27,781 bases of DNA from positions 1-27,781 of the IMG/VR virus record IMGVR_UViG_3300037108_000072; one strand, given 5' to 3'. Source of the stretch: a virus. Below, piece after piece: positions 1 through 6,924 of this stretch. A program made the position numbers and the translations under genes. Under the pieces are notes generated by a model, which had not been told where the DNA came from, did not search any database, and worked only from the letters and a program-made list of their open reading frames with translations. Numbering within the stretch: the stretch's first letter is position 1; each line of letters begins with the position of its first letter.

Positions 1-176
1 CTCCGCGCTCAACTCAGCGCTAAACTCCGCGCTCAACTCAGCGCTAAACTCCGCGATCAACTCAGCGATCAACTCAGCGATCAACTCAGCGCTCAACTCC
101 GCGCTCAACTCCGCGATCAACTCCGCGCTCAACTCAGCGCTCAACTCAGCGATCAACTCCGCGCTAAACTCAGCGA
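1..176 (+). repeat. 12-bp tandem repeat array coding four-residue repeats
   Basis: Fourteen complete copies and one partial copy of a 12-bp unit with consensus ctcMgcgMtMaa (M is A or C) run without any indel from the window edge to about 176. Every difference between copies falls at the same three positions, and each is an A/C alternative. In frame 1 the units read L-(R/S)-(A/D)-(Q/K), giving LRAQ, LSAK, LRDQ, LSDQ and similar. The array lies inside the DUF6745 reading frame and continues off the left edge, so its true length is unknown. Frame 2 is also open through the array (SALN/SAIN), a by-product of the repeat. Confidence 0.95.
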
Positions 177-885
177 CGTACTTAACTTCTGGTGGTGGTA
201 TGACTTCGGCCAATTCGACGCATGGTGGTGCTCCTATTACGATGCTGCCGGCGAGTTGGGATTCGATCGATCCAAGCTCGATGGGAACTTTGAGTTCACC
301 GCGGCTGCAGGGTGGTCCATCCTTTTCCCGGACTGGGCGTTTATTTCCGAACATCCGACCGTCATCCATCGCGACGATCGCAACCGTCTCCATTGCGAGA
401 CCGGCCCAGCGGTCGCGTATCCTGACGGCTTCGCTGTCTATGCCGTCCATGGCGTGCGGGTGCCTGCTGACGTCATTGATGACCCGAAGTCGATCACCGT
501 TGAGCGCATCGGCCGCGAGACCAATGCGGAGATCCGCCGAGTCATGATCGACCGCTATGGTCCGGCGCGATACCTGGTCGACGCCGGCGCCCAGGAGATC
601 TCCCGCGATGCGCGGGGGATTCTCTACCGCAAGGATGTGATCAGTGACGAGCCAATCGTGATGGTTAAAGTCACCAACTCGACAGCTGAGCCGGACGGCA
701 CGTTCAAAGACTACTTCCTTCGCGTGGATCCCCAGTTGCGTCCGCTGCCTCCCGGCAATTGGCCAGAGGAGCGGAAGCGCGCCTGGATGGCCCAGCAGAA
801 GCCACAGGTGCTCACGCCGCAGAATGCCGTCGCCTCCACATTCGGCAAACGCGGCGAGGAATACGCCCCGGAGCTCGCGACATGA
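1..885 (+). CDS. DUF6745-family protein, 5' end outside window
   Basis: Frame 1 is open from the window edge to the TGA at 883-885, giving 294 residues of a protein whose start is off the left edge. Residues 1-57 are four-residue repeats, then comes an aromatic segment (NFWWWYDFGQFDAWW), then a conserved body. I recognise the body as DUF6745 from stretches such as HRDDRNRLHCETGPAVAYPDG, YAVHGVRVPADVI, IRRVMIDRYGPARYL and VKVTNSTAEPDGTFKDYFLR, ending in a TFGKRGEEYAPE motif. Proteins of this family often have leading repeats of this kind. Their biochemical function is unknown to me. The in-frame ATG at 256 is not a credible start because the conserved aromatic segment lies upstream of it. This looks like a chromosomal or accessory gene rather than a phage structural gene and probably marks the left side of the phage cluster. 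Confidence 0.85.
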   Translation, partial: LRAQLSAKLRAQLSAKLRDQLSDQLSDQLSAQLRAQLRDQLRAQLSAQLSDQLRAKLSDVLNFWWWYDFGQFDAWWCSYYDAAGELGFDRSKLDGNFEFTAAAGWSILFPDWAFISEHPTVIHRDDRNRLHCETGPAVAYPDGFAVYAVHGVRVPADVIDDPKSITVERIGRETNAEIRRVMIDRYGPARYLVDAGAQEISRDARGILYRKDVISDEPIVMVKVTNSTAEPDGTFKDYFLRVDPQLRPLPPGNWPEERKRAWMAQQKPQVLTPQNAVASTFGKRGEEYAPELAT

Positions 886-1104
886 TCATGTTTCCAATCT
901 TGACTTTTTCGCTGCGCTGCACGGCGTTGCACATGTCGCCAGGTTGGACTGGCGATCGGTCATTCACGGCCCGGGCAACCACCCGAGTCTCGACCGGCAA
1001 CGTGAACCCTTGGCGCCGCCTGGGGATAGGTCGTCTGCGGGTGGTGCCGCGGGGCCGACAAGCTCCAACGCTTCTCTGGGCGGTGCCTTTTAAGGGAAGT
1101 AGTC
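886..1104. other. 219-bp spacer, no convincing gene
   Basis: Between the DUF6745 stop and the next credible start I see no recognisable gene. An ATG at 882 overlaps the DUF6745 stop and opens a frame that runs to 1427, but its product is low-complexity in composition, resembles no family I know and mostly overlaps the better frame starting at 1105. A GGGAAG sequence about 6 nt before the ATG at 1105 may serve as its ribosome binding site. A promoter for the phage operon could lie here, but I cannot point to clear -35/-10 boxes. Confidence 0.5.
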
Positions 1105-1434
1105 ATGAAAGCACAGTCCGGGGTCACCAACCCCACAACCGAGCGCGCGGCGCAGCCGCGGCCCGTCTCGTTGCCGCCGGAGCGGCAACTTCACACCACG
1201 TTGGATCTGGAGCAAGCCGTTGGGAACGCTACGGCGATGATCGATCTCCTGGCCACCAAGCTGGCCTCGGAAGATCGCGGCGGTCTCAACAATCACCGAG
1301 AACCGCCCTGGGTTTCGGCCATCTGCATCCTTGCAGCGTCCATCAGACGCCAGCTCAACAAGCAGTTCGAAGCGCACGTCGCGGAAATCCGGCGGGTGCA
1401 AGACCTCAACCTTTCAACCCCCGATAGATCATGA
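1105..1434 (+). CDS. Small hypothetical protein, first gene of phage operon
   Basis: A 109-residue protein that I do not recognise. It has a polar, Pro/Arg-rich, probably disordered first third. A helical region follows (DLEQAVGNATAMIDLLATKLA) and then a second helix (ILAASIRRQLNKQFEAHVAEIRRVQDLN). There is no signal peptide or membrane segment. Its stop overlaps the ATG of the KilA-N gene by 4 nt (ATGA), which supports it being translated as part of the same operon. The frame was preferred over the overlapping 759-1427 frame because of this coupling and its balanced amino-acid composition. Confidence 0.6.
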   Translation: MKAQSGVTNPTTERAAQPRPVSLPPERQLHTTLDLEQAVGNATAMIDLLATKLASEDRGGLNNHREPPWVSAICILAASIRRQLNKQFEAHVAEIRRVQDLNLSTPDRS

Positions 1435-2330
1435 TCCCAATCAGCACATACGAATATCAGGACGCGCCGGTCTCCTTCGCCGACGATGCCTTCGTCAACC
1501 TCACGGAACTTTGCGCCGCCTTCAACAAGCGGCCATCGCATTTTCTCGATCTCAAATCGACCGCAGACTACATGGCCGCACTGGCAGCAGACACTGGTTT
1601 GGCGGCGACCTCAAAAGTAGATCTTAACTGCCGGGATTCCCGGCAGTTAAAATCCTCCGGAGAAAGCCTTCTGATCACTTCGGAAGGGCGCTATGGGTCC
1701 GGCACCTGGGCGCACCCGGATCTGGCGATTGAATGCGCCCGGTGGCTTTCGCCGGCGTTCGCGATCTGGTGCAACCGCATCATCCGCGCGCTGCTCGCCG
1801 GTCGCGTTTACGCCACAGCGGAAGACAAGCCTGCCCTTAAACGGATCGAGGCCGGGATCGAGGACACGCGGCAGCTACTCGTCACCAAGGTTGCCCGCTA
1901 TTGGCAAGCGCAGGAGATCCCAGGGCAATATGCGGTGCGCGTCTATGTCGAGGCGGCCGGGATCAAGCAGGAGGAAGTGAAACACCTCGCACTTTCTACG
2001 CTGATGAGGCACCGGCGCGCGGCCTATGACTTCCCGACTGGCTACTGCCGAATGATTCGGAATTTCGGCGCGGGCAAGTGTCGGCAGCGGCCATCCGGTT
2101 GGCAACGAGTGCGGACATGGCCGCCAGAGCACATCGCGGCCGCGCTTCGCGAGTTGGGGCACGAGTTCCGCGAGCCGGATGCCATGGCCCTCGCCGCCGC
2201 CGAGGAAAAATTCCTCTACATCGCGGAGATCCGCCGCCGCCGGAAGGCGATCACTGCTCCGGTTGCTGACCAGGTCATGCGTGGCCAGGCCCAGCTCGAC
2301 TTCGATCACAGTTCTGCGGTGCCCGTCTAG
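1431..2330 (+). CDS. KilA-N domain DNA-binding protein
   Basis: A 299-residue protein. Residues about 5-122 match the KilA-N fold: FVNLTELCAAF at 21-31 is the early helix, and GTWAHPDLAIECARWLSPAF at 91-110, followed by AIWCNRIIRALL, is the diagnostic core. KilA-N proteins are DNA-binding regulators or antirepressors common in large DNA viruses, phages and Mu-like prophages. The rest (about 130-299) is mostly helical and basic and is not recognised. Between residues 55 and 80 the domain carries extra sequence (DLNCRDSRQLKSSGES) compared with the typical spacing I recall, and this stretch is encoded by a perfect palindrome. The start overlaps the upstream stop (ATGA at 1431). It may regulate the late genes or the host, but the target is not visible. 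Confidence 0.85.
   Translation: MIPISTYEYQDAPVSFADDAFVNLTELCAAFNKRPSHFLDLKSTADYMAALAADTGLAATSKVDLNCRDSRQLKSSGESLLITSEGRYGSGTWAHPDLAIECARWLSPAFAIWCNRIIRALLAGRVYATAEDKPALKRIEAGIEDTRQLLVTKVARYWQAQEIPGQYAVRVYVEAAGIKQEEVKHLALSTLMRHRRAAYDFPTGYCRMIRNFGAGKCRQRPSGWQRVRTWPPEHIAAALRELGHEFREPDAMALAAAEEKFLYIAEIRRRRKAITAPVADQVMRGQAQLDFDHSSAVPV
1624..1650. repeat. Perfect 12-bp inverted repeat within KilA-N gene
   Basis: The left arm ttaactgccggg (1624-1635) and right arm cccggcagttaa (1639-1650) are perfect reverse complements separated by the three bases att. The element encodes residues 65-73 plus flanking bases (L-N-C-R-D-S-R-Q-L) inside the KilA-N domain, in the region that looks like an insertion. 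It is not followed by a T-run and it lies inside a gene, so it is not a terminator. It may be a palindromic mobile element accommodated in frame, a translational control hairpin or an operator. Confidence 0.9.
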
Positions 2331-2332
2331 CG

Positions 2333-2650
2333 ATGCTGCCGACTGACATTCGCAACGATACATGGCGCGCCCTCCGGGATAATCTCTCGGGGCGGCGCGC
2401 CGCCGTGCTCGGCGCTCTGATTGCCCATGGCCCATGCGACACGGCCGCTCTCTCCGGCATCATGGGTTGGAGCGTGCTCGCCGTGCGACCGCGCGTCTGC
2501 GAGCTGGCACAACTCGGCTTCGTCGAATGCATCGGCCGCAATCCAGCAGGCGGCGTCTACCGCGCGCGCACTGATGCCGAGCTGATCGAATATTATGCCG
2601 CACGGCGCGAAGCGGCCACACCCCACCAGGCGGAACTGGCATTCCAATGA
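2333..2650 (+). CDS. Probable winged-helix DNA-binding protein
   Basis: A 105-residue protein. Residues about 20-80 read as a winged helix: a helix (GRRAAVLGALIAHG), a helix-turn-helix (DTAALSGIMGWSVLAVRPRVCELAQLGFV) and a wing (ECIGRNPAGGVYRA). This resembles phage-borne and archaeal/MarR-like small regulators that sort helix 3 as the recognition helix. It starts 2 nt after the KilA-N stop, and its own stop overlaps the gpF-like start (ATGA), so it is translationally coupled to both neighbours. With KilA-N it makes a two-regulator pair at the head of the morphogenesis operon. The specific role is inferred. Confidence 0.6.
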   Translation: MLPTDIRNDTWRALRDNLSGRRAAVLGALIAHGPCDTAALSGIMGWSVLAVRPRVCELAQLGFVECIGRNPAGGVYRARTDAELIEYYAARREAATPHQAELAFQ

Positions 2651-4026
2651 GTGACGACTCCATAGACTTGACCACATCGCCCTGGACTGAGGCCGTCGAC
2701 CGGTTCAGCAGCAAGACGCCGATCGGATCGGCGCTGCGCTCGGACGATTGGGAGGGAATGCCGCTGGCGCTGAAGGAGCGGGCATTCTGGACGGCAGGTC
2801 TCACGGATGCGCGGATCCTCTCCGCGATGCGCGACAAAGTCGTCCAGGGGCTCGACCAATCGCGCCCGGGCGGCACGGGCATGGATCACTCGCGATTTGT
2901 GGCTGACATGCGCAATCTGCTGGGCGCGGCGCCGGGAGACTCAGGTGATCTGACCGATATCACATCCGTCCGACGCCTGGAGCTCATCTGGAATTTCCAG
3001 ATGCAGGACGCGCATGGGTTCGCTGCCCGCAAAGCCGACATGGATCCGAACCTGCTCGACGCTTTCCCTGCATACCGCCTGAGCCGTGTCGAATCGCGCC
3101 GTGTTCCTCGCGACTGGTACGAGCGCTGGGGAGAAGCTGGCGCGTCTGTGAATTGGGTGGGCGCGAGCAAGACCGAGCTTGTTGCTCTGAAGACCAGCCC
3201 GATCTGGGCTGCGCTCTCACGCTTTGGCCGGCCCTGGCCGCCCTTCGACTACGGCTCTGGAATGGGCTTGGAAGACGGGGACCGTTCCGAGGCCGAAGCG
3301 CTCGGATTGCTCGATAAGAATCAGTCTCCCGCGGCGCGCCTGCAACAGCTCCGCGATGCCTCTGCGAAGCAGCAGCAGGACTGGAACGAGGGCCTGCAGG
3401 CCAGCGTCAAAGGAATCGCGCCGGAGATGCGCGATTCCTTATACCAAGCCTTCGGGGATCAGATCTCTTTCGAAGGAGATACGGCTCAATGGAAGTCCAA
3501 TTCCGAAGCCAAGGCTGCGGATGAAATCCCCGCTGGATCGGCGAGCGTCTCTGCGCTCTGGAAGGAATTGACGGACTCCGTACCGGAGACGGTCCCCTCG
3601 GCTGTGAGCGAATCTGCGGCGGTGGAAGTGAACGCGGTCCAGGCTGGGACCAAGCCCGTATATCACGAGCACGTTGGCGACGAGCTGGCTGGTGAGATGA
3701 CGGCCTGGCTGCGGAGCAACGCCGGTGACTCGATGGATATTTGGACACGCGAGGGTCATGTCTTCGCCCGACGTTTCGACAGTCCGTTCAGTCGGCATGA
3801 GATTGAAACGCGCCTGATTGGCGGTGCCGGCGGCGAACTGCTTGGCTACGGCACGGAGACCATGTTTGCCGAGGGGAATGTGCCTGTGGCGATCTATGAC
3901 GCCAAGCACAGGGTTGTCGCCGGCTTCTTCGCGCCGGCCGACACCGCGGACCAGGTGGCGCAGGCACGGTTGGCGGACTGGGTTGCAGCGACCGGCCAGA
4001 AGTTCTTCTATGAGGTGAAGCGATGA
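2647..4026 (+). CDS. Phage head morphogenesis protein, Mu gpF-like
   Basis: A 459-residue protein. The first 240 residues resemble the head morphogenesis/minor capsid family (Mu gpF, SPP1 gp7). An N-terminal helical region contains an F-W-T-A-G motif at 47-51, and the family-typical proline/aromatic motif RPWPPFDYGSGMG lies at about 195-207, preceded by ALKTSPIWAALSRFG. Proteins of this family sit at the portal and take part in procapsid assembly. The C-terminal part (about 345-459) holds a mixed alpha/beta segment (MDIWTREGHVFARRFDSPFSRHE and onward) that I do not recognise and that may be an added domain. The gene overlaps both neighbours by 4 nt. In Mu it would follow the portal; here it precedes the terminase by almost 3.5 kb. 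Confidence 0.7.
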   Translation: MSDDSIDLTTSPWTEAVDRFSSKTPIGSALRSDDWEGMPLALKERAFWTAGLTDARILSAMRDKVVQGLDQSRPGGTGMDHSRFVADMRNLLGAAPGDSGDLTDITSVRRLELIWNFQMQDAHGFAARKADMDPNLLDAFPAYRLSRVESRRVPRDWYERWGEAGASVNWVGASKTELVALKTSPIWAALSRFGRPWPPFDYGSGMGLEDGDRSEAEALGLLDKNQSPAARLQQLRDASAKQQQDWNEGLQASVKGIAPEMRDSLYQAFGDQISFEGDTAQWKSNSEAKAADEIPAGSASVSALWKELTDSVPETVPSAVSESAAVEVNAVQAGTKPVYHEHVGDELAGEMTAWLRSNAGDSMDIWTREGHVFARRFDSPFSRHEIETRLIGGAGGELLGYGTETMFAEGNVPVAIYDAKHRVVAGFFAPADTADQVAQARLADWVAATGQKFFYEVKR

Positions 4027-4166
4027 AAAAGAAACCGACGTGGGCTGAACTGGATGCGCAGATGGATTGGGAGTACGGACTGCCGAAGAAGGCAGCTGAC
4101 GAGCTGCGCAAACGCGGTGTGCCTGCACCGCCGAAGCCGAAACCCTCGGAAGGCAAGAAACGCTGA
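4023..4166 (+). CDS. 47-aa basic protein between gpF-like and gpG-like genes
   Basis: This small frame begins at an ATG overlapping the gpF-like stop (ATGA) and ends with a TGA overlapping the next ATG. Such precise coupling on both sides argues that it is translated. The product starts MKKKPTWAELDAQMDWEYG and ends in a Lys/Pro-rich tail (PAPPKPKPSEGKKR). It has no recognised domain. The double overlap is the main evidence. It could be a small head-associated peptide. Confidence 0.6.
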   Translation: MKKKPTWAELDAQMDWEYGLPKKAADELRKRGVPAPPKPKPSEGKKR

Positions 4167-4756
4167 TGTTCACTCCCGTCATCCAGATCCGAGACCTGGC
4201 CACACCCAAGCTGAAGCGGATGGTGCAGGCGCTCTCTGCGACCCAGCGTCAGGCTTTGATGCAGCGCCTGGGCAAGGAGCTGGAGAAACAGCTCAAGGCA
4301 CATTTTGCCAAGCGCGATGCCGAGGGGAACAAGCAGGGATTCCCCCCGCAGGGATTCTGGAACAAAGAGGCGAGGGATAAGACGCAGCTACGCTCGGCGA
4401 CGGCCGATCGCGCCGTGGTCGGCATCGATTCGGCAAAGTTTCGCTTCAAGGTTACCGGTGGCACGATCCGGCCAGGCCCCGGCCGCCGGCTGCTGGCTAT
4501 TCCCCTGCGCGCCGAAGTGTATGGCAAGATGCCGCGGGGCAACTATATCCCGGGATTGTTCTTCAAAAAGATGAGCGGCGGCCGGATGTACCTTGCGGCA
4601 AAAGATGGACAGGCCCTGCGCGTCTACTGGCGGCTCGTGCCCTCTGTCACACAGCCGCCGGATCCGCGAGCGCTGCCGCCAGTAGATCAGCTCCGAGCGG
4701 CCCTGGAAGCGAGGGCGGAGCAAGAGGTCGGGAGGATTTTGAATCAAGGCAAGTAG
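4166..4756 (+). CDS. Phage virion morphogenesis protein, Mu gpG-like (tentative)
   Basis: A 196-residue protein. An N-terminal helical region (KRMVQALSATQRQALMQRLGKELEKQLKAHF) is followed by a segment naming a 'size/plan' of the family, F.K.D..GN..GFPPQGFWNKEAR, and a beta-rich half (RAVVGIDSAKFRFKVTGGTIRPG). This matches the general plan of phage virion morphogenesis/tail completion proteins (Mu gpG, P2 gpS), which normally follow gpF. It lacks a clear copy of the conserved LxxSGxL motif, so the assignment rests partly on its position two genes after the gpF-like gene. It overlaps the upstream 47-aa gene by 3 nt. Confidence 0.5.
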   Translation: MFTPVIQIRDLATPKLKRMVQALSATQRQALMQRLGKELEKQLKAHFAKRDAEGNKQGFPPQGFWNKEARDKTQLRSATADRAVVGIDSAKFRFKVTGGTIRPGPGRRLLAIPLRAEVYGKMPRGNYIPGLFFKKMSGGRMYLAAKDGQALRVYWRLVPSVTQPPDPRALPPVDQLRAALEARAEQEVGRILNQGK

Positions 4757-4757
4757 C

Positions 4758-5009
4758 ATGACGACCAATCTCAAGGCACCTCCTGAGCAGCTCGTCATGG
4801 CGAAGGAGCTTGTCGACTTTTTCGCAGCGCAGGGCGTGGGGATAAGCTACCGCTACGCCCGCGCAGTCATCGAAAAATGCCCGCAGTCTATCCGGTGCCG
4901 CTACATCTTGCCGTCCAACGCTTGGACTTGGTGGGTTTTGCATCCCGGCTTTCAGCCCTTCGGCGAAAAAGCCCAAAAATCGACCATGACCGACGATCTC
5001 TGTCACTGA
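4758..5009 (+). CDS. Small HTH / excisionase-like protein
   Basis: An 83-residue protein. Residues about 13-70 look like a compact MerR/excisionase-type helix-turn-helix: AKELVDFFAAQGVGISYRYA, then IEKCPQSIRCRYILPSNAWTWW, then HPGFQPFG. In such proteins the second part carries the wing and a final Trp-rich helix. It begins 1 nt after the upstream stop. A role as a small DNA-binding or recombination-directionality factor is possible, but no integrase is visible in the window to pair with it. The resemblance is by eye. Confidence 0.45.
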   Translation: MTTNLKAPPEQLVMAKELVDFFAAQGVGISYRYARAVIEKCPQSIRCRYILPSNAWTWWVLHPGFQPFGEKAQKSTMTDDLCH

Positions 5010-5071
5010 CTGACACTCACTGACAATCGGCGGGCTTCAAGTTCCGCGATTGGCGCGCCCACACTGGGCGC
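5004..5071 (+). promoter_or_regulatory. Short repeats and hairpin abutting start of next gene
   Basis: The heptamer cactgac occurs at 5004-5010 and 5018-5024. Further on, gcgccc (5055-5060) and gggcgc (5066-5071) form a 6-bp GC stem with a 5-nt loop whose last base is immediately before the ATG at 5072. This is one of the few non-overlapping gene junctions in the cluster. A stem directly against a start codon could limit its translation; this is inference. Confidence 0.35.
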
Positions 5072-6067
5072 ATGGTAGCACTACACCCCATTGCGCATCC
5101 GCGCCGCGGCGCTATTCAGATCGCCCTTGTTCTCCTGATCGCCGGTGCCGTCGCGGTAGGCGGCGCTGTTTGGAAAGCCTCTCACTTCCATCTTTTCTCG
5201 ACCGGCCCAAGCGCGTCGACGATCACCGCCCAGGTCCAGGCAGTCGATGGCACTCAGGCGAAATTGGACGCCGCGGCGTCCACTGCTCGCGACGCCGAGA
5301 AGAACGCGCATGCCGAACAACTCGCGCAGACCAAGCAGGGTCAGCAATTCGTCGAGGCAACCGGCCAGGCGATCAACGCCGCCGCTCCGGAAGCGCAGGC
5401 TGACCCAGCCATACAACTTGCTGGAAAGTGGAACGACAAGGCCGCTGGCGCTCTCGCCCAGGCTGCTGGTCCGCTCACTGCGGAGCAAAAGGCATGGGTG
5501 TCGCAGCTGGTCCGCGATGCTACCAGCGCTTCCGAAGATCGCCGCGCAGCCGCGGACAAAGCTCTCTCCATCGCCGATGAAGCCTTGCGCCAGTCCGCGA
5601 GCCGCGAGCGTGGGGAGCTCGATCGGGCCACCGCGGCCCGGGGGCAGGCCGACAAACTCGCAGGGGAAAAGAAGACCCTGCAGGAGCAGCTCACTCAAAC
5701 GCTTTCAGAGAAGAACGCCCTGGGTGAAGCGGCCGACATGGTGATCCGCTGGGCGCTCTACATTGGTATCGCCTACTTGGCGATTGCCTACGTTCTCCCG
5801 CTCCTGGAGATGGCATGCCCTGCGTTAAAGCCGATCGTGACGGCCGCGCACGCGATTCTTGCTCCGTTCGCCGCCAAGGCAAAGGCCGACGCCGAAGGGC
5901 TGGCCCGCGACGCATCCGCAGCGACACACCATCTTGGGCAACTGATCGCGACGGAAGCCCCTCAGCTCGCCGCCAAGGCGCAGCAGATAAAGTCGGAATG
6001 GATCACCGTTGCCGACGGCACCGCCGAGCGGGCCGAAGCCGCGCTCCGCCAGGCCAACGTCCTCTGA
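5072..6067 (+). CDS. Two-helix membrane protein with long coiled coil
   Basis: A 331-residue protein. A hydrophobic segment at about 14-34 (IQIALVLLIAGAVAVGGAVW) follows an Arg-rich N-terminus, then comes an Ala/Gln/Lys-rich helical region to about 215 with coiled-coil character, a second hydrophobic segment at about 224-246 (VIRWALYIGIAYLAIAYVLP) and another helical tail. No enzyme motif is visible. The position between the gpG-like gene and the DUF2730-like protein corresponds roughly to the Mu lysis/spanin region, so a holin- or spanin-like lysis role is conceivable but unproven. A virion or membrane-associated structural role is equally possible. Confidence 0.65.
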   Translation: MVALHPIAHPRRGAIQIALVLLIAGAVAVGGAVWKASHFHLFSTGPSASTITAQVQAVDGTQAKLDAAASTARDAEKNAHAEQLAQTKQGQQFVEATGQAINAAAPEAQADPAIQLAGKWNDKAAGALAQAAGPLTAEQKAWVSQLVRDATSASEDRRAAADKALSIADEALRQSASRERGELDRATAARGQADKLAGEKKTLQEQLTQTLSEKNALGEAADMVIRWALYIGIAYLAIAYVLPLLEMACPALKPIVTAAHAILAPFAAKAKADAEGLARDASAATHHLGQLIATEAPQLAAKAQQIKSEWITVADGTAERAEAALRQANVL

Positions 6068-6080
6068 GAACATCCCTAAA

Positions 6081-6521
6081 ATGATCCCCGAAAGTCTTTT
6101 TTCCAGCCAGGGAGCAACTCTCATTGGCTTCGCCTTTCTTGGGTTGATTGTGCTCGCCGGTGCATTCCTGGTCCTGCGGCAATTCAAAAGCGATCTCGCC
6201 AAGGAGCTCAAGGCCCAGCTCCAGCAGAATGATGAGGCGCAACAGGTCGCCATTCAGCAGCCGCTCGAAACCCGGCAGGTCGTGCGCATGGCGACCCATG
6301 AAGAGCTCAAGATTATCGAGGGCCGCGTCGAACGCCTCGAACACCAGGATGCCGAACGCCTGCAAATGCTGACGAAAGCGTTGGCGAAACTGGATGAGAA
6401 AAGCGAAGAGCGGGCGAGCCATACGCATGAGCGGATCAATCTCCTGCTCTCAGGGATTTCCCGGGTTGAGGGAGAACTCAAACGCCTACCCTGCACACTC
6501 GGGAAGCCCTGCATTCCATGA
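6081..6521 (+). CDS. Membrane-anchored coiled-coil protein, DUF2730-like
   Basis: A 146-residue protein with one transmembrane helix at about 11-32 (GATLIGFAFLGLIVLAGAFL). A cytoplasmic or periplasmic coiled-coil follows (LKAQLQQNDEAQQVAIQQ, then IIEGRVERLEHQDAERLQML). The ATG at 6081 is chosen because the TM begins 10 residues later; upstream in-frame starts at 6009 fall inside the previous gene. One TM plus a coiled coil just upstream of gp26- and gp27-like genes is the layout of Mu gp25 (DUF2730) proteins, whose function is unknown. The stop overlaps the next ATG by 4 nt. Confidence 0.6.
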   Translation: MIPESLFSSQGATLIGFAFLGLIVLAGAFLVLRQFKSDLAKELKAQLQQNDEAQQVAIQQPLETRQVVRMATHEELKIIEGRVERLEHQDAERLQMLTKALAKLDEKSEERASHTHERINLLLSGISRVEGELKRLPCTLGKPCIP

Positions 6522-6766
6522 TCTCCTCGACCGAAGTCCTCCAGATGCTGCATTTGTCTGACCCCTGGCCTATCACCGAGCCGGCCTTGCGAACGCAGTT
6601 GTCCGAAAAACTCGGTAATAGACCAATCGGCAACGGCGAGCTCACCGAGGCCCTTGGGCGTCTCGCAGAGCGCCGCTATGCCGTCCAGTCGCGCAATGAC
6701 GATGGCGATCCTCTTTGGTGCCTCACGGCCGAGGGTCGCACAGAAGCGCAGAGACGATTCCGCTGA
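6518..6766 (+). CDS. Small winged-helix-like protein, Mu gp26 position
   Basis: An 82-residue protein with the pattern of a winged helix. A helix (STEVLQMLHL) is followed by a middle helix (EPALRTQLSEKLGNRPIG), a recognition-like helix (NGELTEALGRLAERRYAVQSR) and a short beta wing (DPLWCLTAEGRTEAQRRF), the classic end of a wHTH such as PadR/ArsR-type proteins. Mu-like phages have a small wHTH-like gene at this place, between the coiled-coil protein and DUF3486. A small-terminase-like or regulatory role is possible. It overlaps both flanking genes. Confidence 0.55.
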   Translation: MISSTEVLQMLHLSDPWPITEPALRTQLSEKLGNRPIGNGELTEALGRLAERRYAVQSRNDDGDPLWCLTAEGRTEAQRRFR

Positions 6767-6924
6767 TGACCGCTCCGCGCGATAGACAGCTGCTTTGGCT
6801 AGCCCTGGCGATTCTCGTAATCGACTCGGTGCTGCTTGGCCTCGCGATCTCGGCGCTGCGCGATCCCCGCGTCTCATTCCCTCTCACACCGCGCTCCCAA
6901 GCGTCCTCTGCGGCCCATCCATGA
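6766..6924 (+). CDS. 52-aa single-helix membrane peptide
   Basis: The ATG at 6766 shares its first base with the last base of the preceding stop, and its own stop overlaps the ATG at 6921. The product starts MTAPRDRQ, then has a hydrophobic stretch at about 9-28 (LLWLALAILVIDSVLLGLAI), then a polar tail rich in Ser/Pro. It is a one-helix membrane peptide. In context it could be a holin-like or accessory lysis peptide, but nothing else supports this. Confidence 0.55.
   Translation: MTAPRDRQLLWLALAILVIDSVLLGLAISALRDPRVSFPLTPRSQASSAAHP

Noticed and set aside
1-176. CRISPR array
   Set aside because: Units are directly abutting 12-mers with no spacers and lie in a coding frame.
200-547. Frame-2 ORF downstream of and through the tandem repeat
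   Set aside because: It overlaps the DUF6745 frame, has Ser/Arg/Pro-rich shadow composition and no family resemblance; it is open through the repeat only because a 12-bp unit keeps every frame that has no stop open.
759-1427. 222-aa plus-strand ORF across the left spacer
   Set aside because: Mostly overlaps DUF6745 and the better frame at 1105; Arg/Gly/Ala/His-rich shadow composition; the ATG at 882 overlapping the DUF6745 stop is suggestive but not enough.
1624-1650. Rho-independent terminator
   Set aside because: The hairpin is perfect but lies within a continuous coding frame and is followed by aaatcc rather than a T-run on the coding strand.
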